DNA from: Streptomyces sp. cf386 | Lineage (GTDB): Bacteria > Actinomycetota > Actinomycetes > Streptomycetales > Streptomycetaceae | Direction: 5' to 3' | Length of the DNA: 64,000 nt | Assembly: GCF_900103585.1 (NCBI RefSeq) | Contig: NZ_FNHV01000001.1 | Location: 513,326-577,325, forward strand | Part shown: in pieces, positions 1-10,668 of the stretch | Numbering within the stretch: the stretch's first letter is position 1 | Layout of the letters: every line of letters begins with the position of its first letter | The notes under the pieces: model-generated | What the model was told of the DNA's origin: nothing | What the model saw: the letters and a program-made list of their open reading frames with translations, nothing else | Databases searched by the model: none | Position numbers and translations under genes: made by a program

Positions 1-2
1 CC

Positions 3-2798
3 CGCACCGGCCGGTTCGCGTTCTGGCGAGCCGATGGCGACGCGGCTCCCTTCGTCGCGTCCGGATCAGTGGACGAACAAGCCGTCGCACTGCCGGTCGA
101 GAACCTGACCGTCACGCTGCCCGGAGAGGACGGTGTCGAGCTGGTGAGCGTGCCGGCCGTCGTGCTGCCGGTGCGCACCGCACTGCCTGTGCTCACGCGT
201 GCGCGTGCCGACGCGCAGGCTCACCGAGCGGCCACTTTCTGGGGCGCGGCCACGGTGCTGGCCCTGCAGCTCGTGGCGCGCGGTCTGCTGTTGCCCGGCC
301 TGTCGGCGACCGATCACGACGCCTGGCGCGTCGGTCCCCTGCGACCGGAGGACGTCGAACGCGTCCGTGCCCTTGCCGCCGCCATGCCGCCCGAAGCGCA
401 CGCCGTGCCACTGGAGGACGTCGAGCCACTGACGCTGCCGGACCCGGAGCGGCTGCTGCGGGCCTTCCTGGACGCGGTCGCCGACGCGCTGCCCCGCTCC
501 CCCGCCGCGACGCTCGTGACAGGCGGGCCCGCCTATGCGGCGACGGAGCCGCAGCGGATCCCCGACCAGCGTGCGTGGGCCGCCGATGTCGCAGCCGGCC
601 ACGACGCTGGCGTACGGATCTCCCTGCGACTCGAGGTCCCCGGCCTCACCGCGGCGACACAGGATGATGCGGCGCTGTCGTTCCGGGCGGTGCTGCAAGT
701 GCACAGCGTGAGTGATCCGACGCTGGTCGCGGATGCCGGCGACGTGTGGGCGGGGACCGGCGCCTTCGGCCCACACGCGCCGATGGACGCCCTGCTGGCG
801 CTTCGCCGGGCAGCGCGTGCGTGGAACCCGCTCACGCCGCTGCTCTCGGCGGCCGTGCCGGACGCCGTGGAACTCGCCGACGAAGAGGTGACCGACCTCC
901 TGGGAGAGGGCGCCCGGGCCCTCGCCGGTGCCGGCGTCGAGGTGCACTGGCCCAAGGAGCTGGCCCGCAAACTGACGGCACGCGCGGTGATCGGCCCGCC
1001 GGACGACGAGTCCGCGCCCGGCAGGGTCTCCTCGGACACCCCGTCGTTCCTGTCCGCCGACGCGTTGCTCGCCTTCAACTGGTGGTTCGCGCTGGGCGAC
1101 CAGCGGCTCACCCGCGAGGAGCTGGACCGACTCGCCGAATCGAACCGCCCGATGGTGCGGCTGCGCGACCAGTGGGTCCTTGTCGATCCTCAGGAGGTGC
1201 GACGCGCCCGCGCGCAGCAGGACCACAAAGTGACGCCCATCGACGCGCTCGGAGCCGCTCTGACGGGCTCCACCGAGGTCGACGGCCGCCAGGTCGAGGT
1301 CCGGCCCACGGGGTGGCTGGCGGCGCTGCGCGAGCGGCTCGCGGATCCCGAGGGGCAACAGCCGGTCGGACAGCCGGCGGCGCTCGCGGCGACGTTGCGG
1401 GACTACCAGCGGCGGGGCCTGAGTTGGCTTGCCCGGATGACGTCCCTCGGCCTGGGCTGCTGTCTGGCCGACGACATGGGCCTCGGCAAGACGATCACGC
1501 TCATCGCGCTGCATCTGCACCGGCAGTCCGAAGCCTCGTCCGCCGGTCCGACGCTGGTGGTGTGTCCGACGTCCCTAATGGGCAACTGGCAGCGCGAGAT
1601 CGAGAAGTTCGCGCCCGGCACACACGTGCGTCGCTTCCACGGGTCACGGCGTGACCTGGACGACGTGGCGGACGGGGAGTTCGTGCTCACCACGTACGGC
1701 ACCATGCGTATGGACGCGCACCGGCTCGCCGAGGTGCCGTGGGGCATGGTCGTGGCGGACGAGGCCCAGCATGTGAAGAACCCCTACTCGGCGACCGCGC
1801 GGGAGCTGCGCTCCATCGGCACACGCGCGCGCGTGGCGCTCACCGGCACCCCGGTCGAGAACAACCTGTCGGAACTGTGGGCGATCCTCGACTGGACCAC
1901 TCCCGGCCTGCTGGGCCGGCTCGGCACCTTCCGCACGCGCTACGCACAGGCCGTCGAGAGCGGACAGGACCCAGCCGCAGCCGAACGCCTCACCCGGCTC
2001 GTGCGCCCGTTCCTGCTGCGCCGACGCAAGTCCGATCCGGGGATCGCTCCGGAACTCCCGCCGAAGACGGAGACCGATCGTGCCGTGTCCCTCACCGCGG
2101 AACAGGCGGGTCTCTACGAGGCCGTGGTCCGCGAGACGCTCGCGGAGATCTCCGGCGCCGACAGCATGGCGCGACGCGGTCTGATCGTGAAGCTCCTGAC
2201 AGGCCTGAAGCAGATCTGCAACCACCCGGCGCAGTTCCTGAAGGAGGAGCGGCCGAGAATCTCCGGACGCTCGGGGAAGCTGGAGCTGCTGGACGAGTTG
2301 CTCGACACCATCCTCGCCGAGGGGGCGAGCGTGCTGGTCTTCACCCAGTACGTGCGCATGGGACGCCTCCTCGAAGAACATCTGGCGGCGCGCGGCATGC
2401 CCTCGCAGTTCCTGCACGGCGGCACACCTGTGGCCGAGCGCGAGGCCCTGGTGCGGCGCTTCCAGGACGGTGAAGTGCCCGTCTTCCTGCTGTCGTTGAA
2501 GGCGGCCGGCACCGGCCTGAACCTCACCCGCGCCGAACACGTCGTGCACTACGACCGCTGGTGGAACCCCGCCGTCGAGGCACAGGCCACCGATCGCGCC
2601 TACCGCATCGGGCAGACCCGGCCCGTGCAGGTGCACCGGCTGATCGCCGAGGGGACCATCGAGGACCGCATCGCCGACATGCTGAACCGCAAACGGGAAC
2701 TGGCCGACGCGGTGCTCGGCGGCGGCGAGGCGGCACTGACCGAGCTGACGGACGCCGAACTGGCCGATCTGGTGGAACTGCGAGGGGGCGCGCGATGA
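3..2798 (+). CDS. SNF2-family DEAD/DEAH helicase (5' end outside window)
   Basis: ATP-dependent nucleic-acid translocase of the SNF2/Rad54-like bacterial class. The frame is open from the first complete codon of the window, so the true start lies upstream; an internal GTG at 69 is not needed as a start. The first ~450 residues match the SNF2-associated N-terminal region. The RecA-like motor follows: Walker A with DDMGLGKT near 1470-1495, a DEAQ Walker B near 1755-1770, and helicase motif VI (DRAYRIGQ) near 2590-2615. The stop overlaps the start of the downstream SWIM-finger gene by ATGA, so the two are translationally coupled, a pairing common in actinomycetes. A role in DNA repair or chromosome remodelling is inferred from the family only. 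Confidence 0.93.
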   Translation, partial: RTGRFAFWRADGDAAPFVASGSVDEQAVALPVENLTVTLPGEDGVELVSVPAVVLPVRTALPVLTRARADAQAHRAATFWGAATVLALQLVARGLLLPGLSATDHDAWRVGPLRPEDVERVRALAAAMPPEAHAVPLEDVEPLTLPDPERLLRAFLDAVADALPRSPAATLVTGGPAYAATEPQRIPDQRAWAADVAAGHDAGVRISLRLEVPGLTAATQDDAALSFRAVLQVHSVSDPTLVADAGDVWAGTGAFGPHAPMDALLALRRAARAWNPLTPLLSAAVPDAVELADEEVTDLLGEGARALAGAGVEVHWPKELARKLTARAVIGPPDDESAPGRVSSDTPSFLSADALLAFNWWFALGDQRLTREELDRLAESNRPMVRLRDQWVLVDPQEVRRARAQQDHKVTPIDALGAALTGSTEVDGRQVEVRPTGWLAALRERLADPEGQQPVGQPAALAATLRDYQRRGLSWLARMTSLGLGCCLADDMGLGKTITLIALHLHRQSEASSAGPTLVVCPTSLMGNWQREIEKFAPGTHVRRFHGSRRDLDDVADGEFVLTTYGTMRMDAHRLAEVPWGMVVADEAQHVKNPYSATARELRSIGTRARVALTGTPVENNLSELWAILDWTTPGLLGRLGTFRTRYAQAVESGQDPAAAERLTRLVRPFLLRRRKSDPGIAPELPPKTETDRAVSLTAEQAGLYEAVVRETLAEISGADSMARRGLIVKLLTGLKQICNHPAQFLKEERPRISGRSGKLELLDELLDTILAEGASVLVFTQYVRMGRLLEEHLAARGMPSQFLHGGTPVAEREALVRRFQDGEVPVFLLSLKAAGTGLNLTRAEHVVHYDRWWNPAVEAQATDRAYRIGQTRPVQVHRLIAEGTIEDRIADMLNRKRELADAVLGGGEAALTELTDAELADLVELRGGAR

Positions 2799-4081
2799 AT
2801 CGACACGACGGTGACCTGGAGCGCACGTTCGCCGCACTGCCTCCCGCGCGCGGGAAGGGGTTCGCGCAGACGTGGTGGGGCCAGGCCTGGCTGAAGGCGC
2901 TGGAGGAGACGGCGCTGGACTCGGAGCAGCTCAAAGCCGGCCGCAGGCTCGCGCGCGCGGGAGCGGTCGGAGCGGTGTCGGTGCGTCCGGGGCGGATCAC
3001 GGCCGTCGTGCAGGGCCGCGACCGTACGGCGCACCGGGCCGACGTGCTGCTGGAGGAGCTGTCCTCGGAACAGTGGGACCGCTTCCTGGACATGACCGTC
3101 GAGCGGGCGGGGCATGTCGCGGCGCTGCTGGACCGCGAGATGCCACCGCACCTGGTGGAGGACGCGGCCGCCACGGGCATCGAACTGCTGCCGGGCATGG
3201 GCGACCTGGAGCCGGAGTGCGGCTGCGGTGCCTGGGACCACTGCGGGCACACGGCGGCCCTCTGCTATCAGGTGGCACGGCTCCTGGACCAGGACCCGTT
3301 CGTCCTGCTCCTGATGCGCGGACGCGGCGAACGCGACCTGCTGGACGATCTCCAGACCCGTAGTGCCGCGCCCGCCGGAAGGTCACCCGAACCTTCCGCG
3401 TCGGCCGAGCCGGAGGGGGTGAATGCCACGGAGGCGTACGCGACCGGCGACATCCTCCCGCCGCTGCCCGCCCTGCCCGAACTGCCCGCCGAGCCGGGAG
3501 TGCCGCCCTCCCTGGACACCGAGACGCCACCCGCGCCCGGCGTCGATCCGGACGCCCTGGAGTTCCTTGCCGCCCGGACAGCCGCCGAAGCCCACCGCCT
3601 GCTCGCGGAAGCACTACGCACCGGTCCGGAACAGCACACCGTGGGTGAGGAGTTGACACCTGCCCAGGACGCGGTGCGCCTCGCCGCCGGTGCCCCCTCC
3701 GAGGGTGTGGCGGAGCGGCTGGCCGACGCGTCGGGGCGCGGTCGGGAGGGGCTGGCGACGGCTGTGACCGCCTGGCGCCTGGGAGGCGTTGCCGCGCTGT
3801 CGGTGCTCGACGAGGAGTGGTCCGTCGAGGGCGAGACGCTCGCACGCGCGCGTGCCGCTCTGAAGTCGGCCTGGGACGAGGGCGAACGGCCGTCTCTGCG
3901 GGTGAATCGCAACCGCTGGACGGTCGTCGACACGCCGAGCCAACTGCGCCTGGGGCGCGACGGACGCTGGTGGCCGTACCGCAAGGAACGCGGACGCTGG
4001 GTACCCGCCGGAGGCGCTGCGCAGGATCCGGCGACTGCGTTGGCCTCGGCTGAACTCATGTTCGAGGACAGGGTGTTGTAG
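2795..4081 (+). CDS. SWIM zinc-finger protein
   Basis: Protein of 428 residues starting at the ATG that overlaps the helicase stop (ATGA). The SWIM motif CxCx(n)CxH is visible as C142, C144, C150 and H152, a predicted zinc site for nucleic-acid or protein binding. The N-terminus begins with a block rich in W (AQTWWGQAWLKALE) typical of actinobacterial SWIM proteins. The region after residue ~190 is Pro/Ala-rich and probably a flexible linker, followed by a C-terminal domain with several Trp-Pro/Arg-rich turns. Coupling to the SNF2 helicase suggests the two act together on DNA. No enzymatic motif was seen, so function beyond binding is unknown. Confidence 0.9.
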   Translation: MNRHDGDLERTFAALPPARGKGFAQTWWGQAWLKALEETALDSEQLKAGRRLARAGAVGAVSVRPGRITAVVQGRDRTAHRADVLLEELSSEQWDRFLDMTVERAGHVAALLDREMPPHLVEDAAATGIELLPGMGDLEPECGCGAWDHCGHTAALCYQVARLLDQDPFVLLLMRGRGERDLLDDLQTRSAAPAGRSPEPSASAEPEGVNATEAYATGDILPPLPALPELPAEPGVPPSLDTETPPAPGVDPDALEFLAARTAAEAHRLLAEALRTGPEQHTVGEELTPAQDAVRLAAGAPSEGVAERLADASGRGREGLATAVTAWRLGGVAALSVLDEEWSVEGETLARARAALKSAWDEGERPSLRVNRNRWTVVDTPSQLRLGRDGRWWPYRKERGRWVPAGGAAQDPATALASAELMFEDRVL

Positions 4082-4349
4082 GGCCTGGGCCGTGGGGGCT
4101 TCGGCAAGGATCGCACCTGACCTGTCGAGGCCCTCGGCACCCGTCCCGGCAAGAACCGGTGTGGAAGGGCGGCTGAGTCGACCTGACACAAGGCATTGCG
4201 GCCAACCATCCTCACTCTCTCCGACCAGCTGCCCGTGGAAGTCGGCTCGACGAGCGCCCGTCGCATTGTGTTCACCTCACCGTCGTACGACGTTCCGCGC
4301 AGACTTCAACCCTGGCCGCTGTCAGCGAACTTGCTCCTCAGGAGGCCCG

Positions 4350-5699
4350 ATGTCCCCGCACGCCACCGGCCGGCGCCGCGCTCACCGATTCGTCGCAGGG
4401 GGCGCACCCCTCGCCGTGGTCGCGACGCTGCTGGCCGCCGCCGGACCCGCCGCCGGCTCCGGGGACGCGGCCGGCGAGGCGCACGTCGTGCGCGCGGCGA
4501 CGCTGGGCGACATCTCCCTCGGCGAGTTCAGCAACGCGCTGCTGCCCGGCACCGTGGCCGACGACCGGGGCGTGGACCTCGGCGGCATCGGCAGCGACAT
4601 CTACCCGACGGGCCGCAAGGGCGAGTTCTGGACGGTCACCGACCGCGGCCCCAACGGCCAGATCAAGGTGGACGGCACGAAGCGCCGTACGTTCCCCGTG
4701 CCGGGCTTCGATCCGGCGATCGTGAAGATCCGGGTGTCGGGAGGCACCGTGCGGATGCTGGACGCGATCCCGGTCACGACCAGGTCCGGGAAGCCCGTCA
4801 CCGGGCTGTCGAACCAGGAGGGGCGCGACGAGGCACCGTACTCCTACAACGCGCGGACCCCTCTGACGTACAACCCGAACGGGCTGGACACCGAGGGCAT
4901 CGTGCGGGCCACCGACGGGAGTTTCTGGCTCGTCGACGAGTACGGTCCGTCCCTTGTGCACGTCTCCGCGCGCGGGAAGGTCCTCACCCGCTACGTACCC
5001 GAGGGGCTCGGCCTCACCGGCACCGACTACCCGGTGGTGGAGGCGCTGCCGTCCGTTCTGCTGCACCGGAAGATCAACCGCGGCTTCGAAGGGCTGGCCC
5101 AACTGCCCGGCGGCGACCTGGTGATGGCCGTACAGAGCCCGCTGTCCCTGCCGGACACCGATGCCGGGGAGGCGTCGCGGACCACGCGGCTGCTGCGGTT
5201 CTCACCGAAGAGGAAGGCAGTCACCGCGGAGTACGCGTACCGCTTCGACCCGGTGGACGTGGTGGACCCGAGCGAGGACGACACCTCCGAGCTGAAGATC
5301 TCGTCGGTCGTGGCCGTGGGCGGGAACCGGTTGTTGGTCGAGGAACGCACCGACAAGGCCGCCCGGATCCAGATGGTGCGTCTGGACCCGGCCTCGAACA
5401 TCCTGCGTGGTCCCTGGGACGACGACATGACGTCTCCGTCGCTCGAGCAGCTCGACGACCCTGCCGTCTCGGGGGTGCCGGTGCTGGCCAAGAAGCTGGT
5501 CGTCGACCTGGGCACGGTCGCCGGCGTGCCCGGCAAGATCGAGGGCATCGCGCGCGTGGACCACGACACTCTCGCGCTCATCAACGACAACGACTTCGGT
5601 ATGACGGACGGCGAGGGCGCCTTCGACGCCCAGGGCCGGCTGGTCGACAGCGGTGTGGAGACGTCGGTGATCTACGTGCGGCTGCCGCGCGGCATCTGA
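4350..5699 (+). CDS. Secreted phytase-like esterase (esterase-like activity of phytase family)
   Basis: Protein of 449 residues. The ATG at 4350 is chosen because GGAGG lies 9 bases upstream and because it gives a signal peptide: basic start with three Arg, a hydrophobic core, then small residues around position 35-40. An in-frame extension upstream to 4092 lacks this. The mature part shows the beta-propeller-like repeats of the esterase-like phytase family, including TDRGPNG, a DGSFWLVDEYGPSL block and the C-terminal IEGIARVDHDTLALINDND. It is predicted to be exported and to hydrolyse phosphate or carboxyl esters outside the cell, but the substrate cannot be read from sequence. It ends 28 bases from a convergent small membrane protein gene. 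Confidence 0.85.
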   Translation: MSPHATGRRRAHRFVAGGAPLAVVATLLAAAGPAAGSGDAAGEAHVVRAATLGDISLGEFSNALLPGTVADDRGVDLGGIGSDIYPTGRKGEFWTVTDRGPNGQIKVDGTKRRTFPVPGFDPAIVKIRVSGGTVRMLDAIPVTTRSGKPVTGLSNQEGRDEAPYSYNARTPLTYNPNGLDTEGIVRATDGSFWLVDEYGPSLVHVSARGKVLTRYVPEGLGLTGTDYPVVEALPSVLLHRKINRGFEGLAQLPGGDLVMAVQSPLSLPDTDAGEASRTTRLLRFSPKRKAVTAEYAYRFDPVDVVDPSEDDTSELKISSVVAVGGNRLLVEERTDKAARIQMVRLDPASNILRGPWDDDMTSPSLEQLDDPAVSGVPVLAKKLVVDLGTVAGVPGKIEGIARVDHDTLALINDNDFGMTDGEGAFDAQGRLVDSGVETSVIYVRLPRGI

Positions 5700-5727
5700 C
5701 AGTCGCTCACGAGACCGCCTACGGCAG

Positions 5728-6198
5728 CTACTCCCCCAGGGACGGAAGCAGCGACTCCAGATCGCTCGGAAAAGCGCTGGGCAGCTCGGTGGGGAACCCC
5801 GACGGCAGCGACGTCGGCAGCTCGCTGGGGAGCTTGGTCGGGATGCTGAAGGACGGCTTGGGCGTGCCGCTCGTGCTGGTCTCGCCCGATGGTTTCCCGT
5901 CGGGCGAGTCGTCGCTTCCCGAGGCCATGAGAACTACGGCCACGACAGCTCCGACGACCACGATCGCGGCGAGCAGGATGAACAGCGGATTCCGCCGCCG
6001 CCTCGGTCCACCACCCCCGTCGGGTGGTTCCGGCGGCGGCCAGTCACCGTACGAGGGCGGGCCGCTGTTGCCCGGAGGGGGACCGTAGCCTCCCGGGGGT
6101 CCGTATCCCCCCGTCGGAGGCGGTCCGAAGCCGCCACCCGGAGGCGGCGTGTCACCCGGCGGTCCGGGCGGCTGAGGCGGTACGGGCGGCATGGCCAT
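5728..6198 (-). CDS. Small proline-rich single-span membrane protein
   Basis: Protein of 156 residues. The first ~65 residues are Pro/Gly-rich (PPGPPGD, GGYGPPGGYGPP) and would be cytoplasmic. An RRRR stop precedes one hydrophobic segment of about 22 residues (ILLAAIVVVGAVVAVVLMA), and the last ~60 residues are Ser/Pro/Thr-rich and extracytoplasmic, with short LPSELPTSLPS-type repeats. I chose the Met at 6198; a Met 33 codons upstream only adds an atypical tail. Such proteins are widespread in Streptomyces and have no assigned function. It is convergent with the phytase-like gene and lies downstream of xylA without obvious coupling. Confidence 0.75.
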   Translation of the reverse strand: MAMPPVPPQPPGPPGDTPPPGGGFGPPPTGGYGPPGGYGPPPGNSGPPSYGDWPPPEPPDGGGGPRRRRNPLFILLAAIVVVGAVVAVVLMASGSDDSPDGKPSGETSTSGTPKPSFSIPTKLPSELPTSLPSGFPTELPSAFPSDLESLLPSLGE

Positions 6199-6399
6199 AC
6201 CGTCAAGAGTCGCCTCATATCCGTCAGGACGCGACCCCTGCGGGCGAGTTGATACCCGCCCATGCCGTGGATCAGATGATTCCGGAACATCCGGCACGAA
6301 GCCCCGTCAGCACCGCGCAACGCGCACCGCGTGTGACCGGATCCCTCGGGCGGGCGGGTCACACGCGGTAGGGCGATGACAGGGCACGCGCGCGTGGCC

Positions 6400-7779
<1,380 letters not shown>

Positions 7780-9225
7780 ATGTCAGCAGCCGAGGGTCCG
7801 CTCGTCGTCGGCGTGGACACGTCCACCCAGTCCACCAAAGCGCTGGTCGTCGACGCCTCGACCGGACAGGTCGTCGCGAGCGGCCAGGCGCCGCACACGG
7901 TGTCCTCCGGAGCCGGCCGCGAGAGCGACCCGCGCCAGTGGTGGGAGGCCCTGTGCGAGGCGCTGCACCAGTGCGGCGATGCCGCGCACGAGGCCGCCGC
8001 GGTGTCGATCGGCGGGCAGCAGCACGGCCTGGTCACCCTGGACGCACAGGGCGAGCCGGTGCGTCCGGCTCTGCTGTGGAATGACGTGCGCTCGGCGCCG
8101 CAGGCCGGCCGGCTGACCGAGGAGCTCGGGGGCGCGAAGTTCTGGGCCGAGCGCACGGGCTCCGTCCCGGCCGCGTCCTTCACGGTCACGAAGTGGGCCT
8201 GGCTGGCCGAGCACGAGCCCGAGGCGGTCCGGGCCACCAAGGCAGTCCGTCTCCCCCACGACTATCTGACCGAGCGCCTCACCGGTCAGGGCACCACCGA
8301 CCGCGGCGACGCCTCCGGTACGGGCTGGTGGGCGTCGGGGACGGAGTCGTACGACGAGGAGATCCTCGCGCACGTCGGGCTCGACCCGGCGCTACTGCCC
8401 CGTGTGGTCCGGCCCGGCGAGGTCGCGGGCACCGTGCGTGACAGCCACGATCTGCCGTTCTCCAAGGGCACCCTGGTCGCTCCCGGCACCGGCGACAATG
8501 CCGCCGCCGCTCTGGGCCTCGGTCTGCGACCCGGTATGCCCGTGCTGAGCCTCGGCACGTCGGGCACTGTGTACGCGGTGTCGAGGCGACGCCCCGCCGA
8601 CCCGACCGGCACCGTGGCAGGGTTCGCCGACGCGCACGGCGACTGGCTGCCACTGGCATGCACCCTGAACTGCACGCTCGCCGTCGACCGCCTCGCCGCC
8701 CTGCTGGGCCTCGACCGCGAGGCCGTCGAGCCCACCACCGGCCTCACCCTCCTGCCCTACCTGGACGGCGAACGCACCCCGAACCTGCCGAACGCCTCCG
8801 GTGTCCTGCACGGACTGCGCCACGACACGACCGCCGGTCAGCTGCTGCAGGCCGCCTACGACGGCGCCGTCCACGCGCTGCTGGGTGCCCTGGACCTCGT
8901 CCTGGACGACGACGCCGACCGCTCGGCCCCGCTGCTGCTGATCGGCGGCGGCGCCCGGGGCACCGCCTGGCAGCAGACCGTACGACGGCTGTCGGGGCGC
9001 CCGGTGCAGGTGCCCGAGGCCAAGGAACTGGTCGCGCTCGGCGCGGCGGCACAGGCGGCCGGCCTGCTGACCGGCGAGGATCCGGCAGCGGTCGCCCGGC
9101 GCTGGAACACCGCGCGTGGGCCGGTGCTCGGCGCCGTGGAGCGGGACGAGAGGACGCTGGCCAGGATCAGCGGGGTACTCTCCGACGCGGCCCCGCTGCT
9201 GGAGCGAAGCCCAGAAGCCCACTGA
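7780..9225 (+). CDS. xylB: Xylulokinase
   Basis: FGGY-family sugar kinase of 481 residues that phosphorylates D-xylulose with ATP to xylulose 5-phosphate, feeding the pentose phosphate pathway. The ATG at 7780 follows a GGAAGAGGGAGAG ribosome-binding stretch; the long upstream in-frame extension runs antisense through xylA and is spurious. Visible motifs are the N-terminal phosphate loop GVDTSTQSTKALVVD (D13), the sugar-binding SIGGQQHGLV, the catalytic Asp region GTGDNAAAALG (D239), and the C-terminal adenine-binding LIGGGARGTAWQQ. It lies 24 bases before the ROK regulator, so both are probably cotranscribed. Confidence 0.95.
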   Translation: MSAAEGPLVVGVDTSTQSTKALVVDASTGQVVASGQAPHTVSSGAGRESDPRQWWEALCEALHQCGDAAHEAAAVSIGGQQHGLVTLDAQGEPVRPALLWNDVRSAPQAGRLTEELGGAKFWAERTGSVPAASFTVTKWAWLAEHEPEAVRATKAVRLPHDYLTERLTGQGTTDRGDASGTGWWASGTESYDEEILAHVGLDPALLPRVVRPGEVAGTVRDSHDLPFSKGTLVAPGTGDNAAAALGLGLRPGMPVLSLGTSGTVYAVSRRRPADPTGTVAGFADAHGDWLPLACTLNCTLAVDRLAALLGLDREAVEPTTGLTLLPYLDGERTPNLPNASGVLHGLRHDTTAGQLLQAAYDGAVHALLGALDLVLDDDADRSAPLLLIGGGARGTAWQQTVRRLSGRPVQVPEAKELVALGAAAQAAGLLTGEDPAAVARRWNTARGPVLGAVERDERTLARISGVLSDAAPLLERSPEAH

Positions 9226-9249
9226 GGACGGACGAGGACTGACGGAGGC

Positions 9250-10476
9250 ATGACCGCACCGCTGCACGAGGCCCATCCGGCCGGCGCCGGACCCGCGCTG
9301 CCCAACACCCAGCAGGGCATGCGCCGCCGCAACCTCGCCCGCGTGATGCACACCGTCAGCGCCGAGGGTCCGCTCTCCCGTGCCGCCGTCGCCTCCCGTA
9401 TCGGGCTGACCCGTGCCGCGGTGTCGACGCTCGTCGACGAGCTGATCCGCTCGGGGCTGCTGGAGGAACTCGGTCCCGAGCGGCCCGGCCGGGTGGGCCG
9501 CCCCGGATCGGCGCTGGCCGTCAGCGGGCACGGTCCGGCCGGGATCGGCGCGGAGATCGGCGTCGACCACCTCGCCGTCTGCGCAGTCGACCTGCGCGGC
9601 GAGGTGCGGTCCAGGGCCGTGCGGTACGGCGCGAACCGGGGCCGTACGCCCGAGCCGGTGATCGGGGAACTCACCGAGCTGGTGCGCCGGGTGCTCGCAG
9701 AAGCCGAGCGCGAGGGGCTGTGGCCCGCCGGTCTGGCGATCGCCGTGCCGGGACTCGTCGCGCGGGACGCCCGTACGGTCGTACGTGCGCCGAACCTCGA
9801 CTGGCGCGACACGGACCTCGGCGCTCTGCTGCCCGTGGACTTCCCCATGACCGTGGACTTCCCGCTGACCGTCGGCAACGAGGCCAACTTCGGCGCGCTC
9901 GCCGAACTCTGGCTCGGCGAGGGCACTCCGCGTGACTTCCTGCACGTGTCGGCGGAGATCGGCATCGGCGCGGCTGTCGTGGTGGACGGTGGGCTGCTGC
10001 ACGGAACCCGTGGATTCGCGGGCGAGTTGGGGCACGTGCCCGTCCGACCGGACGGACCCCAGTGTCCGTGCGGCGGGCGCGGATGCCTTGAGCAGTACGC
10101 CGGTGAGGAAGCCGTACTGCGCGCAGCCGGACTGGAGCCGGGCGAGGACCGCGTCGGCCTGCTCGCCGAGCGTGCCGCCGAGGGCGACGAGGACGTACGG
10201 CGGGCTCTGCGCGACGCGGGCACGGCGCTCGGTATCGCCCTGACGGGCGCGGTCAATCTGCTCGACCCCGAGAGCGTGGTGCTGGGCGGCGCGCTGGCGG
10301 GACTCGCGCCCTGGCTGCTGCCGTCGCTGGAGGCCGAGTTGGACCGGCGCACCGCGGGGCCCGCCTGTCCGGTGTCCGTGTCGCGGCTGGGTCCGCAGGG
10401 GCCGTTGCTGGGGGCGGCGCATTCGGTGGTGCGGGCGGTGCTCGACGATCCGGTGGTCGTGGCGGAGCGCACCTGA
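9250..10476 (+). CDS. ROK-family transcriptional repressor, probable xylose regulator
   Basis: Protein of 408 residues. A winged helix-turn-helix occupies about residues 25-80 (SRAAVASRIGLTRAAVSTLV). The C-terminal ROK/sugar-kinase fold carries the signature GELGHV and a zinc site CPCGGRGCLE (C272, C274, C279). In this family such proteins bind sugar operators and respond to xylose or other sugars. A GGAGG ribosome-binding site precedes the ATG. Position directly after xylB and facing away from xylA makes it the obvious candidate XylR for the divergent xyl region; the effector is inferred from context. Confidence 0.9.
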   Translation: MTAPLHEAHPAGAGPALPNTQQGMRRRNLARVMHTVSAEGPLSRAAVASRIGLTRAAVSTLVDELIRSGLLEELGPERPGRVGRPGSALAVSGHGPAGIGAEIGVDHLAVCAVDLRGEVRSRAVRYGANRGRTPEPVIGELTELVRRVLAEAEREGLWPAGLAIAVPGLVARDARTVVRAPNLDWRDTDLGALLPVDFPMTVDFPLTVGNEANFGALAELWLGEGTPRDFLHVSAEIGIGAAVVVDGGLLHGTRGFAGELGHVPVRPDGPQCPCGGRGCLEQYAGEEAVLRAAGLEPGEDRVGLLAERAAEGDEDVRRALRDAGTALGIALTGAVNLLDPESVVLGGALAGLAPWLLPSLEAELDRRTAGPACPVSVSRLGPQGPLLGAAHSVVRAVLDDPVVVAERT

Positions 10477-10668
10477 CGGTCCGCGGAACTGCCGAACCGA
10501 CCTCATTCCAGGTCGAGTTCACTCGTGTGAGTGAGCGAGTTATCCACAATCGCGGGGCTGTCCACGGAAACCCAGCGCTCCCTTCTGCCCGACCCACCAG
10601 CGCCGTACCGTGATTCCCGCGAGACGCCCCTCCACCACCGGCCTTCCGCAGAACGGAGCTGTGCAGCG

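Noticed and set aside
66..1520. 484-codon minus-strand frame within the helicase gene
   Set aside because: Arg/Gly-rich shadow of a well-supported gene.
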